DNA of 30,138 bases from an uncultured Parabacteroides sp. Lineage in GTDB: Bacteria; Bacteroidota; Bacteroidia; Bacteroidales; Tannerellaceae. A program made the position numbers and the translations under genes. The stretch spans positions 1 to 30,138 of the forward strand of contig UQLN01000057.1 of assembly GCA_900541965.1 (NCBI GenBank), written 5' to 3'. The notes beneath the pieces are model-generated. The model did no database searches, was not told the origin of the DNA, and saw only the letters and a list, made by a program, of their open reading frames with translations. Below, one piece after another: positions 1 through 8,800 of the stretch (position 1 is the first letter of the stretch; the number at the start of each line of letters is the position of its first letter).

Positions 1-1
1 T

Positions 2-814
2 TATTGTAACTCGCAGAACGGGGGAAATAGCTGGCTGAACAGTTCCAAGCTGATACGGACAGAAATAGTAAACAACCGCCGCAAATACACTTACAACATA
101 ACTGTGAACAGAACAAGTGGAATGGATGCCGCTTACCAACTTCACAGGGCTGTAATGAATATCCGGCATAATGGAGGAACAGTTAAATCTTATATCATTT
201 GGCGTGGAGCCTCTTATTATGGCTATCCTGCTGGAGGGGGTAGTCCGTATTATACGGCAATCAGGAAAAACGGCAAATGGTGGGCTCCCGTCAACTTAGG
301 TGCTACCCGTGTGGCACAGGCAGGTGACGGAAGGAATAAGATAGTAGCCGGAACAGGAAATCTCTACCAATGGAATCGAGAAGATGCTACCAACCATGGA
401 AGTCCTACAGCTCCCGGTCCTACAAGCAATCCCTATCCTAATAATCATGTTTTTTATACAGGCAATTACTGGTTAGACAAAACTGGCTATATAAATCGCA
501 TTTGCCCTATAGGATATGGTGTGCCCTATATAGAAGAATTACAGTCTATCGGGAATGCGACAGAATGGGATGCCAGTGGTGGTTTAATTAAAATAAACGC
601 AGACAATGGTTTCCCTCAACTTATCTTGCCTGCTGCTGGGATGCGCTGGGGTAGAGATGGTTCGTCTGCTCGCTTAGGTAGTTATGTACACTATTGGTCA
701 CTTACAGAGGCGGATCCTAAAAACGGTCGTAATATAGACTTTTACACTCCTACATTGAACGTTCGTACAAACCCCAAATCGGATGGTATGTCCATACGGT
801 GTATAAGAAGGTAG
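2..814 (+). CDS. Fimbrillin-type surface protein, C-terminal part with FISUMP domain (5' end outside window)
   Basis: The reading frame is open to the left edge, so the true start lies outside; 270 residues are visible. The first ~40 residues end in a strand-like KYTYNITVNRTSG segment, which resembles the end of a fimbrillin/Mfa-like beta domain. From about visible residue 85 to the end the protein resembles the Fibrobacter succinogenes major paralogous (FISUMP) domain: WAPVNLGAT, NLYQWNRE, a CPIGYGVPYIEEL segment, LPAAGMRWGRDG, HYWSLTEAD and a final GMSIRCIRR. Family knowledge: such proteins are exported, often lipidated, surface or fimbrial tip components in Bacteroidales. No catalytic residues are expected. 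An in-frame GTG at 104 could be taken for a start, but coding-like sequence continues upstream of it, so I treat it as internal. The FISUMP assignment is fairly sure; the fimbrillin part rests on a short stretch. Confidence 0.72.
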   Translation, partial: YCNSQNGGNSWLNSSKLIRTEIVNNRRKYTYNITVNRTSGMDAAYQLHRAVMNIRHNGGTVKSYIIWRGASYYGYPAGGGSPYYTAIRKNGKWWAPVNLGATRVAQAGDGRNKIVAGTGNLYQWNREDATNHGSPTAPGPTSNPYPNNHVFYTGNYWLDKTGYINRICPIGYGVPYIEELQSIGNATEWDASGGLIKINADNGFPQLILPAAGMRWGRDGSSARLGSYVHYWSLTEADPKNGRNIDFYTPTLNVRTNPKSDGMSIRCIRR

Positions 815-932
815 GAGAACCGCCTGCCTCATCCGCTTCTTTGATTCATCCGATTTATATACCCTGGTAATGCCGGTTTTATAACATAAGTATTAATTAT
901 GCAAATCAGTTCAAAAACACACATCATTTAGT

Positions 933-969
933 TACCGGTTATGTACCCTTTTTCAGGTGATAACCGGTA
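933..969. repeat. 10-bp perfect inverted repeat upstream of the 1012 gene
   Basis: TACCGGTTAT at 933-942 is matched by ATAACCGGTA at 960-969, with a 17-nt spacer containing a short T run. It lies between the FISUMP gene and the small gene at 1012. It may be an operator or a weak hairpin; it has no U tract and so is not a clear terminator. Confidence 0.5.
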
Positions 970-974
970 TGGCA

Positions 975-1004
975 GGCAGGAGGGCAAACCAAACCCCTCC
1001 TGCC
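975..1004 (+). promoter_or_regulatory. GC-rich hairpin directly before the start codon at 1012
   Basis: GGCAGGAGGG (975-984) pairs perfectly with CCCTCCTGCC (995-1004) across a 10-nt A/C-rich loop. The stem ends 7 nt before the ATG at 1012 and takes up the only purine-rich (AGGAGGG) stretch upstream of it. If transcribed, it would cover the ribosome-binding region and could limit translation. It has no trailing U run, so it is not read as a terminator. Confidence 0.45.
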
Positions 1005-1011
1005 AAAAATT

Positions 1012-1487
1012 ATGTATAAAGATTTGAAACGACTGTTCGGGAGCGAAACGCCTTCCGTACACAGGTTTGAAGCGAAACTGAGTAGATTAACCAAAGAAGA
1101 GCGTGCCTTTTATTATCGTGCTGCTTATGAGACCGCATTTTGTGAATGGGATAAGGTCGGGGTGCGTTACCGCCTGTTCCTCCGCCGCCTGTTCCAGCAT
1201 GATTGGCAATACGCTTTGAATTTTTTGCGGGAACACACCGTGCTGGGAACGCTGCAATATCCGTTGCAGGAACGTGAAATGCTGATGAAGCTTATCTCTT
1301 TGCTGGAAGGAAAGAAACGCGGGTACATGCCATCGTATAACCATCTTGCCTTTGTATGGAACTGGTTTTTCCGAATCCATACAAGTTAAGCACGTTTGGC
1401 GATAAGCTCCGTTTCTGTAATCTGGATACGGATGAATTGCTCGACCTTTTTGCACGCCTGAAAATTCATGATATCGATGAGATGTAG
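1012..1487 (+). pseudogene. Unrecognised small protein, apparently frameshifted
   Basis: The uninterrupted frame runs from 1012 to a stop at 1387-1389 (125 residues): charged, helical, rich in Arg, Leu and aromatic residues, with no signal peptide or membrane segment. I do not recognise the family. After the TTTTT run at 1366-1370 the -1 frame stays open and protein-like to a TAG at 1485-1487. One more T would join the parts, giving FVWNWFF then PNPYKLSTFGDKLRFCNLD and a tail ending in HDIDEM, about 158 residues in all. The coherence of that tail is why I annotate the whole span as one broken gene. Alternatives: a sequencing error in the T run, or a genuine 125-residue protein whose downstream frame is open by chance. 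The upstream hairpin at 975-1004 may control its translation. Confidence 0.5.
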
Positions 1488-1955
1488 CAGGATGAACCGG
1501 TGTAACGGATAGTTTTCACTTTTTATTGTAACGGGTACCCCGTAGATTTCCGGTCTTTAATCATAGCTGAGCAAGCGAATGAAGCGGGTACCTTACAATT
1601 TTCAGCGAATCAGTGTATAGGTAATACTTATTTTATCCTCCCACCCGTTTTTCATTTATAAATTCCTCATATAAAGCTACAGACACATATTATAATTATA
1701 GAAGATATCTTTCATCTTGAAAACCACTTAATAAAATATAAATAGATATATTGTAATCTTTTGTGTATCCTGTAATTATGACAATTATAGGCTGGAATTC
1801 CTGTTGCTATATAAAAGATTTCTTGATATGTAATATGTTGTATATTATCGTTGTGCGTATTTATTGTGTCTTTTATATGGCATTTTATAGTTCGTATTCA
1901 TATTATGTTTGTATTGTGTCCGATAACGGATATATAACAATTAAAAAACATTATT
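1488..1955. other. AT-rich intergenic region before the HU-like gene
   Basis: No convincing gene. It holds an imperfect inverted repeat, ATTGTAACGGGTACCCCG at 1525-1542 against the complement of GCGGGTACCTTACAAT at 1584-1599, and further down a promoter-like box at 1904-1911. The 1600-1900 part is very AT-rich. An open frame at 1763-1999 is rejected because it runs into the HU gene and looks like translated AT-rich spacer. Confidence 0.5.
1904..1911 (+). promoter_or_regulatory. Bacteroides-type -7 box for the HU-like gene
   Basis: TATGTTTG matches the Bacteroidales primary-sigma -7 consensus TAnnTTTG exactly. I see no good TTTG at the expected -33 distance. Transcription would start near 1918 and leave a leader of about 38 nt before the ATG at 1956. 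Confidence 0.4.
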
Positions 1956-2405
1956 ATGTCGGTAAAGTACAGATTGGTAGTGAGAAAGAATTTAGGTAAA
2001 GACAGTGAACTGGTTCCGCAAAAATTGTATGCGCAGATTGTATCCGGTGATTTGGTGACTTTTGATGAATTTATAGAAGAAGTGGCGGACAGTAGCGGAG
2101 TGGGAAGCGCCTCAGTGAAGGCGGTTCTGGACCGTATGAATGTTGTATTGGTTCGCCATTTGCAACATGGGCGGCGCGTGCAAGCGGGGGAGTTGGGTAA
2201 TTTTCGTTTTGAATTAGGGTCGGGAGGTGCGGAGAGCGCCGAAGTTTTTGACCCGAATATGATACGGGAACCACGAGTCCGTTTTTTCCCGGGCAAGGCA
2301 TTGCGAACGATAAAAGGGCAGGCAGTATTTGAGAAGGTTGCCCTGCCGGCGGCATCCGGAGATGACACCGGAGGTAGTGATGGAGATAAACCGTCGGAAC
2401 TGTAA
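1956..2405 (+). CDS. HU-like DNA-binding protein
   Basis: 149 residues. It opens with MSVKYRLVVRKNLGKDSE and continues with the TFDEFIEEVADSSGVGSASVKAVLDR helix pair, a VLVRHLQHGRRVQAGELGNFRFEL beta arm and RVRFFPGKALR. This is the layout of the Bacteroidales HU-like family of about 120-160 residues that are longer than classical 90-residue HU. The C-terminus is a flexible Gly/Asp/Ser tail with no fold. Family role: DNA bending and nucleoid-associated binding; the specific target is unknown. It is followed 18 bp later by a holin-like peptide and then an M15 peptidase, an arrangement often met as small lysis-like cassettes in Bacteroides chromosomes, so it may be part of an old phage or mobile-element remnant rather than the housekeeping HU. 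The ATG at 1956 is chosen because the family-conserved N-terminus begins there. Confidence 0.85.
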   Translation: MSVKYRLVVRKNLGKDSELVPQKLYAQIVSGDLVTFDEFIEEVADSSGVGSASVKAVLDRMNVVLVRHLQHGRRVQAGELGNFRFELGSGGAESAEVFDPNMIREPRVRFFPGKALRTIKGQAVFEKVALPAASGDDTGGSDGDKPSEL

Positions 2406-2423
2406 TTACCGGAAAGCTTTGGA

Positions 2424-2627
2424 ATGAAGAAGATGACTGTTCAGTTAGTCATGGCAATCCTGCTCACATTGAGTGGGATTGTCCTTCTCTTCTGTGGTTT
2501 CTGGGTAAATCCGCCGGGACTGATCGACCATAGTGTACTGGTGGCTTTCGGGGAAATCAGCACCTTTGCCGGGGCGCTTTTCGGAGTGGATTATACGTAC
2601 CGGTTCAAAGTAAAGAGGAGTGAATAA
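2424..2627 (+). CDS. Small two-helix membrane protein, holin-like
   Basis: 67 residues. Two hydrophobic segments are visible, about residues 6-27 (LVMAILLTLSGIVLLFCGFWV) and 38-56 (HSVLVAFGEISTFAGALFGV), joined by a short Pro/Gly turn and followed by a basic tail (YRFKVKRSE). The size and topology are those of small holins or other phage-like membrane peptides, but there is no diagnostic motif. Its place between an HU-like gene and a peptidoglycan peptidase (26 bp downstream) is the main reason to suspect it helps a muralytic enzyme reach the wall. It could equally be an unrelated small membrane protein. Confidence 0.6.
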   Translation: MKKMTVQLVMAILLTLSGIVLLFCGFWVNPPGLIDHSVLVAFGEISTFAGALFGVDYTYRFKVKRSE

Positions 2628-2652
2628 TAAAGGTATAGGGTGAATCTTATAA

Positions 2653-3078
2653 ATGGGTAATATGAAAGGAAAAATAATGTTGAGCGAGCATTTTAGTTTG
2701 GAAGAAATGAGTTACAGCCGTATTGCGGTAGAACAGGCTATCGACAATGAACCGCCGGAAGCTGAACGTGAAGCAATGAGGCATTTGGCAATTCATCTGC
2801 TGGAACCTCTACGACTGCTATACGGTGCGCCGATTGCCATATTGAGCGGATTTAGGAATCGGAAAGTGAATCGCCTTGCTGGAGGAGTGGTGAATAGCCA
2901 GCATTGCCGGGGAGAGGCGGCAGACTGTTATACGCCGGATGTGGCAAGATTATTGACGGTTCTTCGTTCTTCTGGGCTGGTATTCGACCAGGCGATATAC
3001 TATTGCAAGCGGAATTTCCTGCATTTGTCGTTGAAAAAGTCAGGGGCGAACCGGATGCAGGTCTCACAGGCAAACTAA
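2653..3078 (+). CDS. M15-family peptidoglycan peptidase (endolysin/D-Ala-D-Ala carboxypeptidase-like)
   Basis: 141 residues, the usual length for small Peptidase_M15_3 proteins. The N-terminus LSEHFSLEEMSYS is typical. The core shows SGFRNRKVN (65-73), SQHCRGEAAD (82-91) and NFLHLS (122-127), which supply the three zinc ligands His84, Asp91 and His124; FDQAIYY around 111-117 is also family-like. The enzyme is expected to cut D-amino-acid peptide bonds in peptidoglycan stem peptides. No signal peptide is seen, so export would need a holin or lysis; the preceding two-helix peptide may serve this. Start codons at 2653, 2662 and 2677 are all possible, and the last gives MLSEHFS directly before the conserved region. 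It is probably a phage-lysis-type cassette gene. Confidence 0.82.
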   Translation: MGNMKGKIMLSEHFSLEEMSYSRIAVEQAIDNEPPEAEREAMRHLAIHLLEPLRLLYGAPIAILSGFRNRKVNRLAGGVVNSQHCRGEAADCYTPDVARLLTVLRSSGLVFDQAIYYCKRNFLHLSLKKSGANRMQVSQAN

Positions 3079-3240
3079 TAAACAGAAACAGTTGGTTTAT
3101 GCAGATACGACAGGGTTAAAGGTATTGCAGGCATTGCATGGAAAACGGGATTTTCATTTGACGGACACAATGGTCTACCGGCTTTGCCAAGTGGTTTATT
3201 CGCCTCCCGATAGTTCAGGAGGGCAGTTTCCGGATAAGTT

Positions 3241-5634
3241 TTACTTTACCTCAAAAAGAATCTTCCTTTGATTGCCCCAGTTGTCTATTAACGTAAGCAT
3301 GTGTTTGCCCGGTGCCGGGGAACAGGTTATCTGATGCCTGTCTTTGGTTTCTCCCAGATACGTATCGTCGAGGTGCCAGTAGACAACAGCTTCGGGACGC
3401 GCGTGTGCGGCTTTAAATATGAACTTCTCCTGTTGGCCGGAAAAGCCTTTGGGAAGATAGAGCACTGCATTATGTTCGGGATAAATCAGTTCGATTTGGT
3501 GGCTTTGTGTTTGTTCGCATCCCGGTTTGATAGGGGGGAGCGGGGTGTAGCCGATATGATAATTCCGGTAATAGAATTCTTGCGACGGGGGCAGTACAAA
3601 CCAGGGACGGGTTATCATACGGTCGACCGATTCGCAGGAACTGTTTACCCGGAACTTACCGTCTGCCGAAAGATGTACTAATTGGTGATAAGGGCAAACC
3701 TGTGTATTAATGCCTGTGCGCGGCATATATAATGTATCAGTCTGGTCGCAGATAGGAGATGCTTTGTGCCCGCTGAGGCGGCAGATTACCATCGGTTCCA
3801 TTTCGTCAAAAGGTTCGTCGAACCAGTTTCCGGCAGGTAACAGCGAAAAGAGGTCGAACATAACCGGAGCCGCGCTTCCCACACCGGTAAGGCCTGGACG
3901 TCCTTCTCCGGATGCGTTGCCAACCCATACGCCGACCACGTAGCGGGGCGTGGTGCCGATAGACCAGGCATCGCGTCCTCCGTAGCTGGTTCCAGTTTTC
4001 CATGCTACCTGTTTCATCGAATTGAATTGTTGCCAGTCGGCTTCTTCTTCCGGACGGTTCAGGGCCGACATGGCTTCGTATGTGAACCAGAGTGAGGCAG
4101 CAGAAAGCAACGGTTTATCCGTTAGCCGCTTGTCTGCTGGAGACAGGATAGGAGCTTCCTCCTCTTTTACAGGATAAGGGGTTAGCGGATGAATGTCGGC
4201 TGGATTATACCGGCCGTTATATTTACGGTAATGGGAGAGTACGCGCGACATGGATGCATACATGCCAGACATATCCCATAGGGTTCCTTCCGCTCCTCCT
4301 AAAATAAGGGCTGCCCCGTAATGGTCTTCCGAGAAACGTAAAGTGGTCATCCCATAGGACTTGAGCAGGGACATAAAGCGGCCGGTATTATATTCGGACA
4401 ACATCCTGACAAGCGGTACGTTTAGTGAACGTGCGATAGCCTGATGGGCAGGAACCGCACCGTAAAAGGTCTTGTTGTAATTCTGGGGGGTAAATCCGTT
4501 TATGTTTAACGGAACATCGGATACCAATGTGTTCGGAAGTATTTGCCCGCTTTGCAACATGGCTGCGTAAAGAAATGGTTTCAGGATACTGCCTGTGCTC
4601 CGTGGAGAAGTGATGATGTCGACATGGTTACTCTTACGGGCATCCGCTTTGAAAGTCGCGTTCCCGGCATAGGCAAGCACTTCTCCCGTTTCCACATCGG
4701 CGATGATTGCCGCTATATTATGGATATGGTTGGAACTGTATTCAAGGGCGTAACGGTTTACAATGTCTTGTGTCTGCCGTTGTAACATTTGCCGTACAGA
4801 AGTGGATATGCGGGTTCCGGGTGCCTGGGCTGCCAGGCGCTCCAGTAAATGAGGGGCATCATTCGGTAGGGGGACAGGGGCTTCGGGAAGGGGTTCCATA
4901 CAGGCCAGTTCGTATTCCGTTTCATCCAGAATACCTCTTTGCTTTAAAGATGCAAGCAGTTTATCTCGTTTGGCTTTCAGTTGCTTCCTGTTTCGTCCCG
5001 GATGAATAAGGGCGGGAGAGTTGGGAAGAACTGCAAGCGTTGCGCTTTCCGCCCATGAAAGGTCTGCGGCACTGCGCCCGAAATATCTCCACGAGGCTGT
5101 TTCAATACCTATGACATTCCCTCCGAACGGGGCATGGGATGCATACAGGTTTAATATTTCTTTTTTACTGTAAACACTTTCCAGATAAAGCGCCCAGCAG
5201 ATTTCAATGCCTTTCTCATAGAAGGTGCGTTCCCGGTTCCCTCTGGCGATACGGGCAAGTTGCATCGTAATGGTACTTCCGCCGCTGATAACTTTCCCAG
5301 CCTTGGCATTTAACCGGAATGCCCGTGATATGGCTGCTATATCGACTCCCGGATGCCAGTAGAAGCGTTTATCTTCATAAGTAAGCAGGCAGTCTATAAA
5401 TTTTTCCGGTAATGAATCCGTTGCAGGAAAACGCCATTGTCCGTCCGGAGCGATACGCGCTCCCAGCAGGTTTCCTTCTGACGAATAAAGTAATGTGGAA
5501 TAAGGTGCCCGGAATAACTTTTGAGGCACCCATATGTACATGCATCCCCATAAAATCAATATGGATAGAAGAAAAGCTATCAGGGTTTTCTTCCTTCTTG
5601 AGGTTAATTTTATAGATATTCTAAGGTGATGCAT
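3241..5634 (-). CDS. pbpC: Penicillin-binding protein 1C, bifunctional peptidoglycan synthase
   Basis: 797 residues. One N-terminal transmembrane anchor (about 18-37) places the enzyme domains in the periplasm. The GT51 glycosyltransferase follows, with YEDKRFYWHPGVD (catalytic Glu87), GGSTITMQLAR (118-128) and KEILNLYASHAPFGGNVIG. The transpeptidase domain carries the S-x-x-K active site as SILK (349-352, in RSTGSILKPF), SLN (403-405) and KTG (546-548). The last ~85 residues form the BiPBP_C beta domain found in PBP1C. Family role: glycan chain polymerisation and possibly peptide crosslinking; PBP1C transpeptidation is uncertain in E. coli. It is divergent from an alpha-2-macroglobulin gene, the partner it also has in Proteobacteria (yfhM-pbpC), which supports the name. 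All key residues are present. Confidence 0.95.
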   Translation of the reverse strand: MHHLRISIKLTSRRKKTLIAFLLSILILWGCMYIWVPQKLFRAPYSTLLYSSEGNLLGARIAPDGQWRFPATDSLPEKFIDCLLTYEDKRFYWHPGVDIAAISRAFRLNAKAGKVISGGSTITMQLARIARGNRERTFYEKGIEICWALYLESVYSKKEILNLYASHAPFGGNVIGIETASWRYFGRSAADLSWAESATLAVLPNSPALIHPGRNRKQLKAKRDKLLASLKQRGILDETEYELACMEPLPEAPVPLPNDAPHLLERLAAQAPGTRISTSVRQMLQRQTQDIVNRYALEYSSNHIHNIAAIIADVETGEVLAYAGNATFKADARKSNHVDIITSPRSTGSILKPFLYAAMLQSGQILPNTLVSDVPLNINGFTPQNYNKTFYGAVPAHQAIARSLNVPLVRMLSEYNTGRFMSLLKSYGMTTLRFSEDHYGAALILGGAEGTLWDMSGMYASMSRVLSHYRKYNGRYNPADIHPLTPYPVKEEEAPILSPADKRLTDKPLLSAASLWFTYEAMSALNRPEEEADWQQFNSMKQVAWKTGTSYGGRDAWSIGTTPRYVVGVWVGNASGEGRPGLTGVGSAAPVMFDLFSLLPAGNWFDEPFDEMEPMVICRLSGHKASPICDQTDTLYMPRTGINTQVCPYHQLVHLSADGKFRVNSSCESVDRMITRPWFVLPPSQEFYYRNYHIGYTPLPPIKPGCEQTQSHQIELIYPEHNAVLYLPKGFSGQQEKFIFKAAHARPEAVVYWHLDDTYLGETKDRHQITCSPAPGKHMLTLIDNWGNQRKILFEVK

Positions 5635-5724
5635 ATTTTTTAAAAAGATCAGAATGGCGGAAATATGATTTCTGCTTTTTGTAATGCATTAGTTGCCATA
5701 GGTAATCTTCTTATTTGGTTTATA

Positions 5725-5732
5725 CAAAGATA
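5725..5732 (-). promoter_or_regulatory. -7 box for pbpC
   Basis: Read on the minus strand this is TATCTTTG, an exact TAnnTTTG match. It lies 91 nt upstream of the pbpC start in the divergent pbpC/alpha-2-macroglobulin spacer. The -33 element is not clear. Confidence 0.45.
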
Positions 5733-5750
5733 GTATTTTCCTTTGTATCA

Positions 5751-5785
5751 TTTGTAAAAAATGTAAAATTAAATACTTATATTCG
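5751..5785 (+). promoter_or_regulatory. Possible promoter of the alpha-2-macroglobulin gene
   Basis: TATATTCG at 5778-5785 differs from TAnnTTTG at one base and would give a leader of about 30 nt. A TTTG at 5751-5754 lies 23 bp upstream, a little further than the usual 19-20. A weak call. Confidence 0.25.
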
Positions 5786-5823
5786 TGGGCTAACTGTTTT
5801 AAAAGTATAGTAACCGTAAATTA

Positions 5824-8800
5824 ATGGATTCTATGAAGAAGTATTTGTATTTGTTGTGCTCATTTTACCTGATATCATTGTTTACCGGATGTAATTCCAG
5901 CAGTGGAGGGGATGAAGAATTAATGTTCAATCCTTATGTGGAAGCCTTCACTTCCGGGAAAATTTCAAGATATACTCCTGTCTACCTTATTTTTAACCAG
6001 GAAATTCCGGCTGAAAAGATAAAAGAAACGGACTTGGACAAGCTTATCAGGATTAAACCTGAATTGCCTGGTAAATTTTCTTTTGAGAATAACCGTACCA
6101 TAAAGTTCAAACCGACGAAGGCACTTGACCGGAATACCACTTATAAAGTAAGTGCAGACCTTTCCAAGTGGTTTGATGTGGAAGGAAAGGAAAAGGAGTT
6201 TTCATTCAGTTTTTCTACATTGCCTTTATTAGTACGGGGTAATTTGTATGCAATGGATGTCAATAAGAAGAATGAAAACGGATATGATGTTGTCTGTTCT
6301 CTTTTTACCTCTGACAAGGAAACACCGGAAACCGTAGAATCATTAATTCGTTTTTCAGAAAAAGCCGATGCAACCTGGGAGCATAGCCAGGATGGTAAGA
6401 AGCATCAGGTAACTTTACAAAATATACAGGCGGGAGCGGATGGCGCCCGTCCTTTTGCCGTATCTATAGCACAAAATAAGCAGCGTGTGCCCGAAGGAGA
6501 ACTTTTTTCGGTAGATATTCCCGGTATGAATGATTTCAGTGTATATGACATACAATATGTAGCGGAACCGGAACGTTTTGTTGAGGTTACTTTTACCAAG
6601 CTGCTGGATGCGGCACAGGATATGGAGGGGCTTGCCTACATTAGCGGGAATAAGTCCGGATCTGTAAATGTAAACGGGAATAAGCTCCGGTTGTATCCGG
6701 ATGCCCAACGTACCGGAGCCATGAACATCCATTTGTCTAAAAATATACGTAGTAAAAGCGGGCTGGTATTGAAAGATAATGTGGTAAAACAAATAGAGGT
6801 AAATAAGGATTTACCGGCTGTCCGTTTTACGGGGGAAGGGGTGATAATACCTCAGTCCACTCAGTTACTCGTCCCATTCCAGGCTGTGTATTTGCGGGGT
6901 GTGGTAGTCCGTGTTATCAAAATATTGGAACAGAATATCGGTCAGTTTTTGCAGACAAACGATTTGGACGGACAAAGTGATCTGATGCGTGTAGGGCGTT
7001 TGGTTGCCCGGAAAACGATTTTCCTGGATGACGATGCTACACAGGATTTATCGAAATGGAATACTTATGCCATCGATTTAAAACAGTTGATAGACCTCGA
7101 ACCGGGGGCTATTTACCGTGTGGAACTTTCTTCCGATAAAGACTTGTCGGCTTATCCTTGTGAGGGACAGGAAAAACCTTCCAAAGAACAAATACTGGCA
7201 GAAGATGAAATTAAGTTCCGTGAAGAGAGTAGCCGTTTCGATGAGGGGGGCTATTTTTATAATAGCGGCCTGGATTGGTCGGATTATAACTATATGGAAC
7301 GGAATGATCCTTGCTCCAATAGCTACTATTTCAATATTTCAACGGGAAAGAATGTGCTGGCAACGAATCTGGGATTGATGGCTATGTCCGGGGAAGATAA
7401 CGAAATGACAGTTCTGGTACATAATCTGTTGAATACGGAACCGGAAAGGAATGTAAGGGTGGTAGCTTATAACTATCAGAACCAACAGTTAGGTTCCGGG
7501 TTGACAAACGATAAAGGGCAGGTAACATTACCTTTGAAAAACGGAAAACCTTTTTACGTGATTGCCTCCCGTGGCGTAGAGCGTTCTTATCTGCGGGTAG
7601 ATGGAGGCTCGGCTCTTTCACTCAGCTCTTTTGATGTTTCGGGTGAAGTCGTACAGAAAGGTATCAAAGGGTTTATTTATGGCGACCGTGGCGTATGGCG
7701 GCCGGGAGATACGCTTCATCTCAGTTTTATGCTGAATGACCGTTCAGGCAAGTTGCCGGCGAATCATCCGGTGGTAATGGAACTGTATAATCCGTTGAAT
7801 CAGCTTTATCTGCGTAAAACACAAACGCAGAGCGAACTGGGATTATATACCTTTGATATGCCTACGGAACCGGATGCTCCGACAGGTGCATGGAATGTAA
7901 ATGTAAACGTGGGCGGAGTAAGTTTCAGCAAACGCCTGCGTATCGAAACAATTAAACCGAACCGTCTGAAAATAAATCTGTCCATGCCGGAGAAGGTGCT
8001 GCTTCGTGGTGAACCTCTGGATGCCGATTTGCATGTGGCTTGGTTACAGGGGGCTGTGGCACGTAACCTGAAATATGATATTCAAGGTACATTTATCTCT
8101 GCAACCACAACATTCGACGGGTTTAAGAATTTCTGTTTTGATGACCCTTCCAAAGTTTTTAATACGGAAGAAAGTAAACTGATTTCCGGAACGACAAACG
8201 AAATAGGAGATGCAACGGTAAAGGCACGGTTTGAGGTAGGTTCATCGGCGCCGGGCATGTTGCTGGCAAATTTTGTTACCCGTGTATTCGAAGAATCCGG
8301 CGATTTCAGTATCGATGCCAGCCGGATGTTGTATTCTCCTTATAAGCGATATGCAGGTATTCATTCTCCCCAAGTAGGGAAGAAGCAGTTAAATACGGAT
8401 AAGGCGTATTCGTATGAAGTAGCTTCCGTAGATTATAAGGGACAACCTGTTGCCAATACGGAAATCGAGGTAAAAGTCTATAAAATATACTGGTATTGGT
8501 GGTGGAGTTCGGATAACAGTATGTTGGCAAACTACGTTTCAGACTCTTATAATAAACCCATTAAGGAATTTACAGTCCGTACCGGAGAAAACGGTTTGAC
8601 TACATTCCCGCTGATGTTCGATGCAGACGATTGGGGTTCTTACTTTATTTCCGTAAAAGATAAGGGCACGAATCACTCTTCCGGTATTGTGAGTTATTTT
8701 GACTGGCCGGATAGCGAAGGACGCCGTGATGCCAATGGCTCTTCTTCTGCAAATATGTTGATGTTTAAAACGGACAAGGATAATTATGCTCCGGGCGAAA

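Noticed and set aside
1366..1372. Programmed -1 frameshifting at the T run in the 1012 gene
   Set aside because: The heptamer in frame is G TTT TTC, so the P-site tRNA would mispair after slipping, and no proper X XXY YYZ site is seen; an indel is simpler.
1763..1999. Plus-strand 78-residue open frame rich in Tyr, Ile and Cys
   Set aside because: It is translated AT-rich spacer that overlaps the HU-like start in another frame, runs through the likely HU promoter and has no recognisable domain.
3199..3223. CCTCC/GGAGG repeat as a pbpC terminator
   Set aside because: The stem is only 5 bp and has no T run on the minus strand.
3079..3270. Open frame of about 64 codons after the M15 gene (LVYADTTGLKVLQALHG...)
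   Set aside because: No start codon in a sensible place and it runs into the pbpC 3' end on the other strand. It might be a decayed gene, but I cannot support it.
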